In this document: in pieces, positions 25,901 to 37,400 of the stretch
How the letters are laid out: the number at the start of each line of letters is the position of its first letter
Position numbering within the stretch: position 1 is the first letter of the stretch
From: Liolophura sinensis
Lineage: Eukaryota > Mollusca > Polyplacophora > Chitonida > Chitonidae
NCBI RefSeq assembly: GCF_032854445.1
Contig: NC_088295.1
Location: 27,887,385-27,951,384, forward strand
Direction: 5' to 3'
Length of the DNA: 64,000 nucleotides
Program-made: the position numbers and the translations under genes
The notes under the pieces: model-generated
What the model saw: only the letters and a program-made list of their open reading frames with translations
What the model was told of the DNA's origin: nothing
Database searches by the model: none

Positions 25901-28900
25901 ATTTCCTTTATTAATATGAATGTTTTAGAAACTCAGAGGTACACTTGATCTAAACATCAGTACTGGTGCTTTAGAATTTTTTTTTCTGTACGTATTAGTA
26001 TGATACTTAGTAAGAATTAAAGGTATTCTCTCTTGATTTGAATGCTTAACGTGATCGTGGGTTTGAGTTGTTTCCTCCCACCAGAATGCTGGTCATATAA
26101 GTGAAATATTCTTGTGTATGGCGTAACGAACCAATCACATAAGCAAATAAGTTAAAGGAAGTTTGTAAGGTACCTTGAGAGGCGCTTTGGTTTCCTCTAG
26201 CCGTTACATTTATTTCGGTCACATAAGTGAAAAATTTTTGAATATTGATATTGGCACCACTCATATAACAAGTGGCAATCATCAGTAATGTGGACCGTTA
26301 GAGAATTATTGTGCGCCCAAAAATTGCAGTCAGTGAAACCGCCCACTTAGAGGGGTATGGAAGGATTGCAGAATATTGCAGTTGTTGAAACTTGTGCAGA
26401 AAAAAAAAGGAAAGACAAAAACGTGTGTATTTATGAAAGCATGCTCACTAGTTGTAATATGAGGGCTAAAACTGGTACTTTTCTTAGTAAAACTGAATTT
26501 TCTTAGGATTGTGTCATTCTTCTCTGAATAATATGGCACGCACAGGTTACCTGACCTTGACTGTCACGGAGCCAGGTAGGGGACGCTCTGTTGTCTGCAT
26601 CACTCTTACCCACCCTTGTTGATGTCCCATGCATTGTATGGAATGCTGTTTATTAGTTAACACAAAATTCACTTCAGTTTTTCACAAACTTTAAACTTAA
26701 GATGAACAGATAAATTTTCTGTTTAAATAGAATTGCACACCTGAATTCATACATGTAAAATGGTATCTACAAGTATTTGTGCTTGCTGTCAGAAGCTATG
26801 GTCTACAGCACATTCCAGAGGAATCTAGTAAATGAATGTTAACTTACAGTGAAACAGTGGAGTTTTTTGAGCAACATTCATAACTTCACAATCACCGCAC
26901 GTAATTAGCATACTTTCTGTTTGGTTTTATGACCATTCATATTGTATGTACCTGTATCAAAATGTCCAGAGCATGTATTTCTGTTGGACAGAGAATAAAT
27001 TCATGCATTTTATTGTACAGATTTTGATGTGAAAATTCCTGTTTTCAACCCTAACCAGTTTGATAATGACTTGGCCTGCCAGTGTGGTTTTATTAGATAC
27101 AAAAAAAAAAAATAGTCATTCATGGTTCATGACTGCATATATAGTCAAGGCTAGTAAAATCTGCCATGGGATATAAAAGCTCTCAGATTTGTCAAACATA
27201 GGACAAAAAATGCTGAATGGTATGCCCTGTTTGCATGTGAATCTGTCGTGTTATGAATGTTCAGTGCATTTATGAGACCACTGTTTTAGTCTATTAAAGT
27301 AAAAGGCTTGTAATTTGTGTAGTGTAAATGTGAATCTTCAGTGTGCCAGGGTATCTCAGTTGAATATTAAACAGTATCATGTGCGTCTACAGTGAAAATG
27401 GTAAATATTGATTAAGGTCGTATGACTTCAGCTGTTTGTTCCAAATGATGTATCTCTGTGCGATTTATTTACAATTGTGGAAAATTGAATTGACCGCATG
27501 CTAATCTTCTAGGTGCATATTATCTGGACATAGTGTTGCCATTTACGTATAGTAAATGGCAACACTATTTCTAAGTCTTTTTTTATCTGAAAAACATTCA
27601 GCATCACTGTAATTTCTTGCTTTGTCTTTCTCTAAAGACATATTTCCATTACATGTAGCTCATCTCAGTACCATTGCATGTATTACCATTAAGGCATGAA
27701 AACGCCTTGGGGCCTCTTGCACAAAGGAGGAATAAGTGAAGTGGATTGTAACTACCATGGCAACGTGAATGGTTTTTACATGTTCACCATGGTAGTTACA
27801 GTCAACCTAGCCTTCAGTCAATTTATGAAAGTGGCCCTAGGGCAGTTACTGTATTTTGTCAACTTTTTTATGTATGAAAGAGCAACTTTCAGTGCATTTT
27901 ATGCACTTTTGTAATTTGATTTGATTTTGAAGACAGAACTACATTGGTAGTATTGGCCAGTTTCAGGGTTTCACAAAAAGTATAATTTTAACTATCTTCA
28001 ATGAAGAATGCTTTCAGAACATGCTTGAATAACAGTGATACAAGTGCCTCCCTCCAACACCTTCTCCCTGCTTGGTTGACATGTCATGTTTTGTCTTTGT
28101 TCCAGGTATAGACTTTGAAGAGTTCCTGAACATGTACCGGCGATTGTTCATCCAGTGTAGGTCTGTGGTTGCTGGGGATGTCTCTGACCTTGTACCTCAA
28201 AGAAGCACCAAAGACAGCCCGCTGTCCAGTTCCTCACATAAGGTATGGATGGTTGTATATTTCCTGCTCTGCTTTTCTTCTTAAATAACAAGAGGCCTCC
28301 GTCGCTGAGATGGTTAACTTGTAATGATCCAGGAGCATCTCACCAATGCTGTCGTTATGAGTTTAAGCCCAATTCATGCAGGCTTTCTCTCCGGCCATAT
28401 GTGGGAAGGTCTGTCAGCCACCTGCTAATGGCTGTGGTTTCCCCCATGCTATACCCGGTTTCCTCCTCCCATAATGCTTGTTGCCATATAAGTGAAATAT
28501 TCTTGAATGCTGGTCATCATATAAATGAAATATTCTTGAATACGGCGTAAAACACCAATCAAATAAATAAATAAATGTATTCTTTGTAGTATGGGAAACT
28601 TTTGGATAATGCTGGACTTCTGTGACGTCAACCTTGATAAGATTTCTGTTTTAACATTAGAATATATTGTCATTAAACCTGTGCACTTGTTTGCAAGTGA
28701 CAATCAAATTCTTCTACATATTGCTCTGCTGCTATTTGCAGGGTACAAGTAACCATGTTGGGAGTAAAGGCGGGCGTGGCTGGGATGAGCCAGCCGGGGA
28801 TTCCCAGCACAGCTCAAAGGGACAGATGAAACCAGCTGTAGACCCATACAGCAGTGATGTGGAGGATGACCCCTTCTTCGATGACCCAGTGCCCGTGTCT

Positions 28901-31900
28901 AACACAGCTGGATTACAAGCCATCAGGTATGGGGTACAACAACCAGCATTCAATAGTTAGGACCAAGGTGTCGAGTGTGGAAAAGTGTGCTTCGTTCTGT
29001 ATGTGTTATGAAAAAGACTTCTCTCACAAAAAAGCTTTTAAAAAAAAGACACAAAAAATACACGAAACCTCCTTATTTAATGCAGGACACACAGGGCCAT
29101 GCATGTTAGGCGCCTAAACTTATAAAGCTGTATCAAAACTAACAAGTAAATTAAAGGGAAAAAAATGGCTTACCATCCAAAGTTTATTTTTCGAATAAAT
29201 TTCTTTTGTCAGCATCGACTTAAAAATTCTCACTGGTTTACATGTATTTTCTCGCAAAGATTAAGAGGTGGTGGTAAAGTCCACAGAAAGAAATATTGTT
29301 TATTTCAAATATTATCACACTTTTCATATAGCTTTCTGTTTGAAACATTTGCTAAGCTTGTCATTGAAGAAATATCTGCTCTGTAGAATTTCGTTCTCTC
29401 CAAATCTGACATTCACATTGTTCACAGTGAGGATATGTATATTGATAACCGTCTTTGGGTATGAAATTAAATTGTCTGTCACATTTTGGTTTTCTGTGCA
29501 CAAAGAAGTTTTATGGGAACTGTGTATTGAAATGTTTTGCTGATTCTGTCAGACGTGGGATAATGGCCAACTCCAGGGACAAGGCACTATACTCAGGTGG
29601 CAAACCTGATATGTATGGTAGTGTTAACTGTGGTGAAAGGTCAGTGCAAAATGCATTGGAATGACAGATTTTCTGATTGCTTTTGCATGAAGTCACACTA
29701 TTTACAGCATGGATTTTTGCTTATGACAGAAAGTTTTGCCTTTCATATAAAGGGCTGATACAATAACCATTATGGCAAGCTTCCTCATTCAGCTTTGGTC
29801 TTTGCTGTTTGTCCATGCTAAAATGGAATGGTATTTGGCAAAACGGTAAATATTGAAGACTCGCTTAACCTGAACTGATTTTACTGTTTCCCAGCTGTAG
29901 ATGAACTCCTCCCTGCAGGTGTCCCAAGATAATAAATGTACACTTATATCATAATGTTATTAAGTGAGGCATGTCATCGTATCAGTGAAATATTCTTGAG
30001 CACAACGTAAAACACCAGCCAGATAAATAATTTACCTTTTACCTTTGCGTGGAGATCTTGTGTGGTTGAGCCTCAAACCAAGTGTGGGCCATACCAGTTT
30101 TCACTTCACTGGCATGAAAAATAGATCGTTTTATTATGGGACTGAAATATAGGAAAATGATGAAGGCTGTTCAAGGCATTGAATTTCCTCAGTGTAACAC
30201 ATGAGATTAAGACAAACATAAACTAGTGTTTTTCTGTCGTGTAAAGGGATTTGTTAAATCTGGCAATGTGTTCGGTTGTGTTTGACTTATTGTGTCTTAC
30301 GGCCATATGTGAAGCTGTGGTATACTACTATCATGAGCAGTGACCATGGTCAGTGAATGCTGAATCAAACAAAAAGAAAACAGCAGTAGTCTTGAAATAG
30401 TCTGGAAACCGTCTTGATCTTCATGTTAAGGAGAGAGTGGAAACTCGGGAAATTAATGGCATGGCCCTTTCCTACTCCTGAAAAGTGAAGTTTCTATTCC
30501 AGGATGTTGTATTTGACGGGACATTTTGTGAGTTTATCAGAAGGGCCCTCAGTTTTATTAATTGAATGCTGATAGGCCCAGTGGTCATTCATGTGCTTGT
30601 ACACCATGACTAGACGGGCGTCTTGCCTGATTTTGCCAGCACAATGTTTCAGTGAGACAGCACGTCATCTACATGCATCTGTTGCTGCATTATACATGTA
30701 CTTGTATTTGTTGTTTCATTGGGACTGACATGATGCAAGAAGCGAAAATATAGAATATACAGTGTGTATGTAGAAGTGAGAAGTAAACCCACAGTGGGGC
30801 ATCTACATGTAGACATGCATGTGTCGTTGATGTCATTGTATGAACACATTTGGCTTTCAACTGTGAAAGGTTACATGAATGTCAACATTTGTTGGAAATA
30901 GGTAAACTCTTTGCAAGGGTGTGATCTGCGATAAATATTTGTACGCATGAAGTGTGTGTGTACTCTACTTGCATGCAGTATACTGCAGTTAAATCTCTTC
31001 ACCCATTGATCATTGAATTTTATATCAAAGGATATGTACTTTGGTTTTGTACCATACAATAGTATCAAGAAGCCTCTGGAAATAAAATTTTGTTTGCATG
31101 GAACAAACAAACTTATCATGTGAATAGATAAATGAATGAATGAAACATTACTGAAGACTCTGATTAATTGATGTACATCGATTATCTTACAGTTCAACAT
31201 CACAGAGCAAGCCAGATGACAAAGTGCAGAACAAGTCTGACCATAATGAAGTTGATTTGTTGGGAGATTTACCTCCCCTTCCCACCAGCAAACCACCAGA
31301 GTTACCTTCCCGACAGTCACAGGAAAATGGTAGGTGCATATTCAGCTTGTCATTAAGTTTGTAGCAGTTGAACGCTAGGTTTGTACATATAAGTGCCTGT
31401 TTTTTGTAAGGAAAGTTGAAACTTTCTATGAACTGATGAGCATGGCTAGTTTTCTCCACGTGCATAGGTGTTAAAGAAATCTGTTGCATTCAACATGATC
31501 TAAAATGACTTACTTTGGACATTTCCATTTTAGATTCCAGAGGAAAAGACAACAGCGGCAGTTTGAGACCTTTGGATAAACGGATGTCAGACATGGATCT
31601 GAGTATGTTAATATATTTGCCAATATAGTAATAAAGTTATCATAAATGATCATGGTATGACATTATACACGTAGGTCTTGCAAAATAGTGAAAGACATTA
31701 CCCGACTAATGTTTTTGTCCACTGAAAGACTACTATTCAAAGTATCTCGAACCGATATTAAATATTTTTTTAGATTTTTTTCAAACCACTAAAAGTTAAG
31801 GGAAACTTTCTCTTGACACAGCTTCAGCACGTCTCCATTATCCAGAGAAAGGTGACGTCACAATTACTCTAGCTCTCTAACGTCGAAGGTATTTTTTGTG

Positions 31901-34475
31901 TAATAGTCCAAGCAGCAGCTGTCACATATAAAAATTGTGGATTTTGGCAATGAAGGTGCAAGTGATATATAGGACATTCTTTGCCTGCTTGAACTGTTGA
32001 TACAGTAGCTTGGCCTACTGTATAATTTACTAGGAACTCTTGCGATCCTGTCTAAATACCTTGGAGATGCATGGCCGGGGTATTCCTGGTTTAGGTTGTA
32101 GGCTCAGGAGGGGTTGTGTTGGTGATTTTGATTCCTATTAAATGTTTACAAAACTATAATAGGATTATTGTACAACTAGATTGATGCTTAATTCTGAAAC
32201 AAAATGGAAATAAATCTAAGCACTATTGAGGCTGATCTAGGCATTTGACTGTCACTGGATTTTATGCTTCAGTTTGATAGTGGTGGCTTGTCAGATGAAA
32301 ACAATGCTGACCTACTCTGTAGTTATCGCGCACCTCGTCGGGACAAGGCATTTCAATAATTTAACTGTATTTTATAAAAGAAAACAGAAAAAAAAAAACA
32401 TCCATTGAATGCGAGAAAGACAAAGGAGCAAATTTAAATTCTTCAGTTCTAATAAAAATGTATGATAAGATTTAATTAATATTAAGCATTGTCAGGTGAG
32501 ATGCAGTCTTTTCATTGCCGTAAACGGCATTCCTAAAAAGTTTTTCACTGACTCTGATGTTTATTATTGAGAAACTGCTGACTAAACACTATCTGTTTAG
32601 TATGCTACTGTCTGACATAATTTGTGATACCGTCCTTGAGTGTTACACGGCTTGTATATCAACCGATTTTACGTCTGTGGTGGTCCATAAATGACACAGA
32701 CATAGGTCACAATATCGTGTGAAATGACCCTTCTGGTGCACGTAACTAAACGATCTCAAAATGATGTCTTCTGTAGTAGTTCTGTGTTATCATATATGTG
32801 TGTCGTATGGTGTGAATGGGTTAAGCCTACGTCACAGCTTAAGCCGCTCAGTGTGATAGCAGCGTGTTTGATTGGATAAAATTCTAAAGTTGTCAGCCTC
32901 GATTCACACCAGCCATTTGTGCAGTATTGTCATTTTGTTCTACATGTTATTTGGTGAAATCTCATTAAAATAGTAAAGTATGATGCTTTGTAGAAAGCTT
33001 GAGTATCCTGCTTTCAATTGAAATGTGCTTTAGCCAGGTGCTGTCTTGTCCTTTAATAGTGAATTTTAGAGACATATGTATGTGTTTTAATAATCTCATA
33101 TGTCAGAAGGTCTGTCGGCAACCTGTGGATGCTCATGGTTTTCCCACAGTCTTTGCCCAGCTTCCGTTCATCAAAATCCTGGTGGCTGTCATATATGAAA
33201 GTGAAATATTTTTGAATATGGATTTAAAACAGCATATAAAATAAATGAATAAATTTCATTACAGGTGACATGGGAGGAGATTTTGACATTGAATATGAAG
33301 ATGATTTCTTGAGCACGTAAGTCAAGTGGCAGTTGAAAAGCTTTCTTTACATATTGTAGTGTGAGCTGTTATCAAACCTTGGCTGAATTTTGTACTTACT
33401 GTTCTCAGCCTTGTTGAAATAGCAACTTTAAATGTGAATTAAAATTGAAGATTAAGATCTTTATGAACATAAACATTTGATTGCTGTATTGGCTACCTCT
33501 ACTACAAACTATTAAGTTCAACATTAAGATCTCTGGACTGGCATGGAAGTGAATAATTTTCTCATTTCATTTTGTTGAGACCGTGTAAAGCTGTAACTGT
33601 TGGTCCATGTATAGATGGTCGTACTACTTGTGTATTTGTGTAGAGTGGTCTGTGGCCAAATGTGTCAGGTGCTTGCATTTGAATGCCTATGACACCCAGC
33701 ATTAGACAGGGAATTTGTACGGTCCCCTTCTAGGTATTAGTCATGCCTTGATGACAGCAAGCGGTTGATGGGGCTTGTGTAACTGTTTGCCCAGTTCAAT
33801 ACTTGTTGATACACACCATGATGGTGTCTATACTTGTACGTCGCATAATGGGGCGGGGGGTGGGGGGGAGTTGATCAGTAACTTGCCAATGGTTGAGGAA
33901 TGTTTGTGTTTGTGAACAGGCAGAGCCTTAGTCAGAAGAGCCCACGTACTTTGAGCAAGTCTGACCACAGATCACAGAATGAGAACGGCAGCATAGCTGA
34001 AGAGATCGAGGAAGAGATTGATGATATCTCCATAGAAGCCGACGATTTACTGAAAAGTCAAAACAGCGCTGTAAGTTGCATCCTTTGACCCCTGTTAAAG
34101 TGAGGTGGATATAATTTCATACTTCAGAAAAATTCTCTTTGCAGAATGGTGAGGGCCTTTCAGTGGCATGGTGATCCTCTTTATTAAAACATCGACATCA
34201 GGTAATGGCCGTGTCCATTGAGGATGAAAAATAGTGAAGTGTGTGTTTTAGTGCATACAGAACAGAGTCTCTTGCAATTTCAAATTAATCTTCTGTAAGA
34301 AAATAATGGAGGTTAACAAGGAATTGAAACTAGTGTACGAGTAGAAGTTTAGAAATGTAAATCATTCTTATGTGCTTTTACTGTCTGCTTTCAGTTTGAT
34401 GACCTCACAACAGATAGGACCATTTCTCAACATGACACAGGCTTCGATTACGCTGAAGATATTCAACTACCTTAA
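16998..34475 (+). CDS. CEP43: CEP43 / FGFR1OP (FOP), centrosomal protein, with EF-hand pair
   Basis: Centriolar and centriolar-satellite protein involved in microtubule anchoring and ciliogenesis. Exons: 16998-17078, 20597-20650, 20884-20938, 21025-21113, 21854-22006, 24244-24300, 24489-24559, 25099-25160, 28106-28242, 28742-28926, 31193-31329, 31534-31602, 33265-33316, 33920-34070, 34395-34475. They sum to 1434 bp, 477 aa (human about 399). The N-terminus (DEDTELRDLVAQTLESNGVL, then AELRASVFLTLEEQE, NKTPFLN, GRLVAGLVQEFLEHFNLEF) is the FOP dimerisation/LisH region. Residues about 145-215 form two EF-hands with loops DKDQNGTIDKDE (162-173) and DRDFSNSIDFEE (202-213). The rest is low-complexity acidic/Ser-rich, with the conserved DDPFFDDPVPV and a C-terminal acidic EEIEEEIDD then FDDLTTDRT block as in vertebrate FOP. 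Introns are long and repeat-filled. A candidate AATAAA lies far downstream at 37272-37277. Confidence 0.95.
17430..18351 (+). repeat. Dispersed ~0.9-kb repeat, copy 1
   Basis: This aligns along most of its length with 48938-49764 in the same orientation. Shared blocks include GGGTGGCTTATAT near the left end, GTGAATTATCTTGGATTTAC near the middle-right, and TTAAAAGATCACAGC at the right end. The minus strand of this copy holds a 119-codon open frame (17716-18075) that is broken in the other copy. No protein family recognised; mobile origin is likely but unproven. Confidence 0.75.
17645..17702 (+). repeat. Short tandem repeat, 20-bp unit x3
   Basis: Three near-identical copies of CTTGCCTTTACATCACCA in tandem inside the dispersed repeat. 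The copy at 49 kb has a single unit, so the expansion is local. Confidence 0.85.
18465..18595. mobile_element. Fold-back (MITE-like) element
   Basis: A 24-bp imperfect inverted repeat: 18481-18504 (AAGAGCACATAACTACCATG plus GCAA) pairs with 18525-18548 with two mismatches. Related elements with TAACTACCATGG cores lie at 21.3 and 27.7 kb. No coding capacity. Confidence 0.7.
20257..20523 (+). mobile_element. tRNA-derived SINE, family A, full length (reference copy)
   Basis: Pol III A-box-like TGGCTCAGTTAG at about 20266-20277 and B-box-like GAGTTCAAGTCC at 20334-20345 mark a tRNA-derived head. A body with GGATGGTCATGGGTTTCCCC follows, then a 3' domain ending GAGTACGGCGTAAAACACCA and an A-rich tail. 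A 13-bp target-site duplication, TGTTTCTGTTCAG, lies at 20244-20256 and 20524-20536. It is in CEP43 intron 1. Confidence 0.93.
21255..21368. mobile_element. Fold-back (MITE-like) element
   Basis: Internal inverted blocks (GTGCCATGGTGACCAGCAG versus CCATTACGTCACCATGGCAG) and a TTTTCACAAAGTGCTCTTACG start tie it to the family at 18.5 kb. In a CEP43 intron. Confidence 0.5.
21515..21745 (+). repeat. tRNA-derived SINE-like repeat, family B
   Basis: Starts with a tRNA-like head: A-box-like GATGGCTTAGTTGGTAGAGC and B-box-like GGGTCAATCC, then GGTCGGGTCACACCTAAGAC and the GTTGTAGCTTTCTCG body. Plus-oriented relative to the 4.1-kb copy. In CEP43 intron 4. Confidence 0.7.
22284..22883 (+). mobile_element. 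Internally deleted mariner-like element
   Basis: About 600 bp bounded by inverted repeats: left 22284-22306 and right 22859-22883 share TATCARGTGGGCATAAAA, with TA at the boundaries as expected for Tc1/mariner. Inside, 22511-22669 encodes about 52 residues and a stop, of the form ...LKARIKDCWKKI... ending GGKIEHLYK, which matches the extreme C-terminus style of mariner transposases. The catalytic part is missing, so the copy cannot move by itself. In CEP43 intron 5. Confidence 0.75.
23960..24190 (+). repeat. Degenerate tandem repeat, ~28-30-bp unit
   Basis: At least five units close to AAGGCCAGTCCAAGTTAT plus TTTCTTGT, best ordered toward the right end just before CEP43 exon 6 (24244). Confidence 0.85.
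25560..25650 (+). repeat. SINE family A 3' end fragment
   Basis: AATGCTGGCCGCCATTGTTG followed by CTTGAGTACGAAGTAAAACACGAATCAAATAAATA matches the SINE 3' domain and tail. Another fragment of the same end lies at about 26075-26150. Confidence 0.75.
27530..27568. repeat. Perfect 17-bp hairpin
   Basis: ATAGTGTTGCCATTTAC (27530-27546) and its exact reverse complement (27552-27568) are separated by 5 nt. It lies in the CEP43 intron between exons 8 and 9. Confidence 0.9.
27711..27835. mobile_element. Fold-back (MITE-like) element
   Basis: TGTAACTACCATGG and CCATGGTAGTTACA form a perfect 14-bp inverted core inside a longer imperfect palindrome with CCTCTTGCACAAAGG at the left. Same family as 18.5 kb. 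Confidence 0.65.
28291..28575 (+). mobile_element. tRNA-derived SINE, family A, diverged, duplicated 3' end
   Basis: Head (AGGCCTCCGTCGCTGAG), B-box-like region and body align to the 20.26-kb copy. The 3' end AAGTGAAATATTCTTGAAT occurs twice (about 28490-28508 and 28524-28542), an internal partial duplication. In the intron after CEP43 exon 9. Confidence 0.8.
29965..30035 (+). repeat. SINE family A 3' end fragment
   Basis: CAGTGAAATATTCTTGAGCA followed by ACGTAAAACACCAGCC is the family 3' end without head or body. Intronic in CEP43. Confidence 0.7.
33105..33255 (+). repeat. SINE family A, 5'-truncated fragment
   Basis: GAAGGTCTGTCGGCAACCTG through GTGAAATATTTTTGAATATGG matches the body and 3' domain. 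It ends 10 bp before CEP43 exon 13 (33265), close enough to overlap that exon's acceptor region. Confidence 0.7.
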
Positions 34476-37400
34476 ATTATTTTTTACCTGGGTATTACTG
34501 TTATTTCTTCTTAAATACCATACACTTGGTACGATTGAAGATATCCATATACAGTGATGCAGTGTACCAATTCTGCTTGCCAGTTGCAGTTTCTGCTCAT
34601 TTTAGAACCTTACTGAATCAAGAATAAGTGCATATGTACATCCAGCAATGTATAACTTTGTACACGTATGTCACAATTCATTGCTTTACGAGATCTGGGA
34701 CAAGTTTCTTAAAGTACATTCAGTGTTAAGCTAAATGTACTTTATATCTTACTTTAATAGCTAAGTACAGTTCATGGACTGGGGCCAGAATTAGGTTAGC
34801 TCAAGGAATCTCTTCAGGCCTCTAAATTAGACACCTATATAATTAGGATAAACCTGTATAATGTAACCTGAACAGAATGATCTATATACCCTGGCTGAAA
34901 TAGAATGACCTATACATGTGTATAACTTGGATAAAATGAGATCACGTATACAAGATGAATTTGACAGAACATGGATCACCTATATACCTTGGCTGAAATA
35001 GGATCACCAGACAGAAGTTACCATAAGTGATTTTGGCTCCTAGTTTTACTTAATGGAGAAGAACGCATTTATGCAATGTATACCTGAAATGAATGAGCTA
35101 TACAAACTCTATGGAATTCTGTTTTTCTAAGTATTCCCCGAGAGAAAAATGGTTTTGAATATTATCATTTTCGACAAAATCCACTTGTTCAAGGCACATT
35201 GAAAGTCTCGCCATGTTTGAAGGTTGTCCAATGAAAGGCCTCTTTTTCCTCTTGAATATTTATTTTGACTTACTAGGTTTTACTCCTACCATATGATTAA
35301 TGTGGTGCCTTTCCAGTCTCGGCTAAATACATATGTATATCGTGATAATCGTGGATTTTAAGGTCTGTGATAGCCAACTCAGAAAAGAGTTTGGGATGTA
35401 CATGTGTGGCTAAAGGCTACCAAAACCATAATGTGTCTGGATTACCATGCCCTGAAGAGCTACTGGGCAAAGCTAAACACGATGACCTATGTAATTTAAA
35501 ATGGCGGCCTAAAGTTGACTTCTAAGCCATTGATATTAACCTATTAAATACTCAAATAACAAGCACTGCTGCCAGAAAATTGAGATATTTTATTTAACCG
35601 GAAATATAGCTCTTTCATTTAAGGTATAAGTTGTGTAAATGAATTATTTTCTTTCAAAACATAGGGTTCATTTCCTAGTTTAGTGATTATCAAATCAATC
35701 ATGGGCTGTCATTAATCTAGACGAAAGATTTGAGCCAAACGGATTTGCATATCCGAACAAGATATAGGCTACATCACTTTTGTACACAAATGGTTATTTC
35801 ACACAGGACAAGAAATCTACGAAAACAACCCACTTGGACAAAGATTTTTTTTTTACATATTTTTTTATATGTATATATATATATATCTGTGCACATCATT
35901 GCCTTCACAGGCAAACCAAATCAGATTCATTTTATTTTTTATTTTTCAGTCAGATTTAATTTTAACACGTTTGGACCATTTTTTTTTTTTTTTGCTCAAT
36001 AATCAAGCCCCTCTGTAGGTGCATTCTCATGGTACAGAGGGATGAATATTCACTTCACCATGAATTTGAAGTTCACTCATAAATCTATTGCTTTTTGTTC
36101 AATGTCCAAGTGTTTGTTAATTTTTATACGTGTGTATTATTAGTGACATTTTATGCACCTGTATAAAAAATATTGATAACTGATTGTGACAAGCATTTTC
36201 ATGATTATTAATGGAAATTAAGTATTTATGATAAAAAAGACCGGAACTCTGGTACTGAGTGCAGTTATGATTTGATTTTAGTTGTATAGCTTGGACCATT
36301 GTCTCCATCATCATTTGGCATGTTTAAGCCAGGCAGTATTTGCAGTAAAGTGCACCTAGTGTAGGCCTATCAAAGGATGACTTAAGTACCAAAGCAGGCG
36401 TTGTGTGTTTACAGTAGATGTACTTCAGATTATGTGCTACATGGAATTGTTTCCAGTTGCAGAAGAATCAAAAAATCTTTTTTTACGAATATATAGAGGA
36501 CAGTGGTATACAAAACTCACTGTTAAGAATGTGCATGTTGTATTTTACTGTGATATCGTTCTTATTGTTGCCGTCCATGGTTTTTGTTGTAAGAGTTGTA
36601 TTATTAGAACTTACAAGTGTAAATGCATTATCCATGCGGAGACAAAATTATATGTGAAGGAAATACATATTCCTGAATTTGCGGTGGTAGAAGGTATCCT
36701 GGTTCCCACCCTTTTTCAAAGACATAATATCGTACATGTTCCAGAAATTGCCCAGACCATTTATAGAAGTAGAAACCTTTTTCTCTTATTCTTCTACCTT
36801 TCAACCAATATTTTCAAACATCGTGCGAAAACCATAGGGTGTAGAAATATAATTTGCAGTTTTGTGTAGCTTGCATCCTTTTAATGTCATTTTCTCAACA
36901 AATATCTGCATAAATTCCACAGAAAAAGTGCTTTAGAGGTTGAAACGGTTGAAGAATGTATTTAGCATTGAAAATTCAAGTACTTGTACTTATCCCAAAA
37001 ATTTCTCTTTTTTGAGGAACCAATGGGAATCCTGGTACATGGAATTCAGAATTGTTTCTGGAGTTATGTTCTTGTATTGTTACTTTAATCTTCTAGTTAC
37101 TGGATATAATTTATTTTCTATTACATCATACAATGTTGTCACGATAACCTTAGATACATGCATCAGATATTGACATCCAAATTTTTCTCTCCATAAACCA
37201 TCTCATGTATCTGTCTTACATGTACAGTTGTGTTATTGGTAGTTGTATAAATATGCTTTTCATGTAAAAGAAATAAAATACCAAATCAGATGCAACATAC
37301 TTTTGTATTCTCTGTTTCACGGTTATTCCTGCAGAACTGACTTAAGCAGGAATGGATTTGTAATAAATCTATGAACTAGTGGCTGAGTATCAATCCTGTA

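Noticed and set aside
36405-36869. 154-codon open frame
   Set aside because: AT-rich, Cys/Ile-heavy composition, a second overlapping frame, and position in a probable 3' UTR; chance is more likely.
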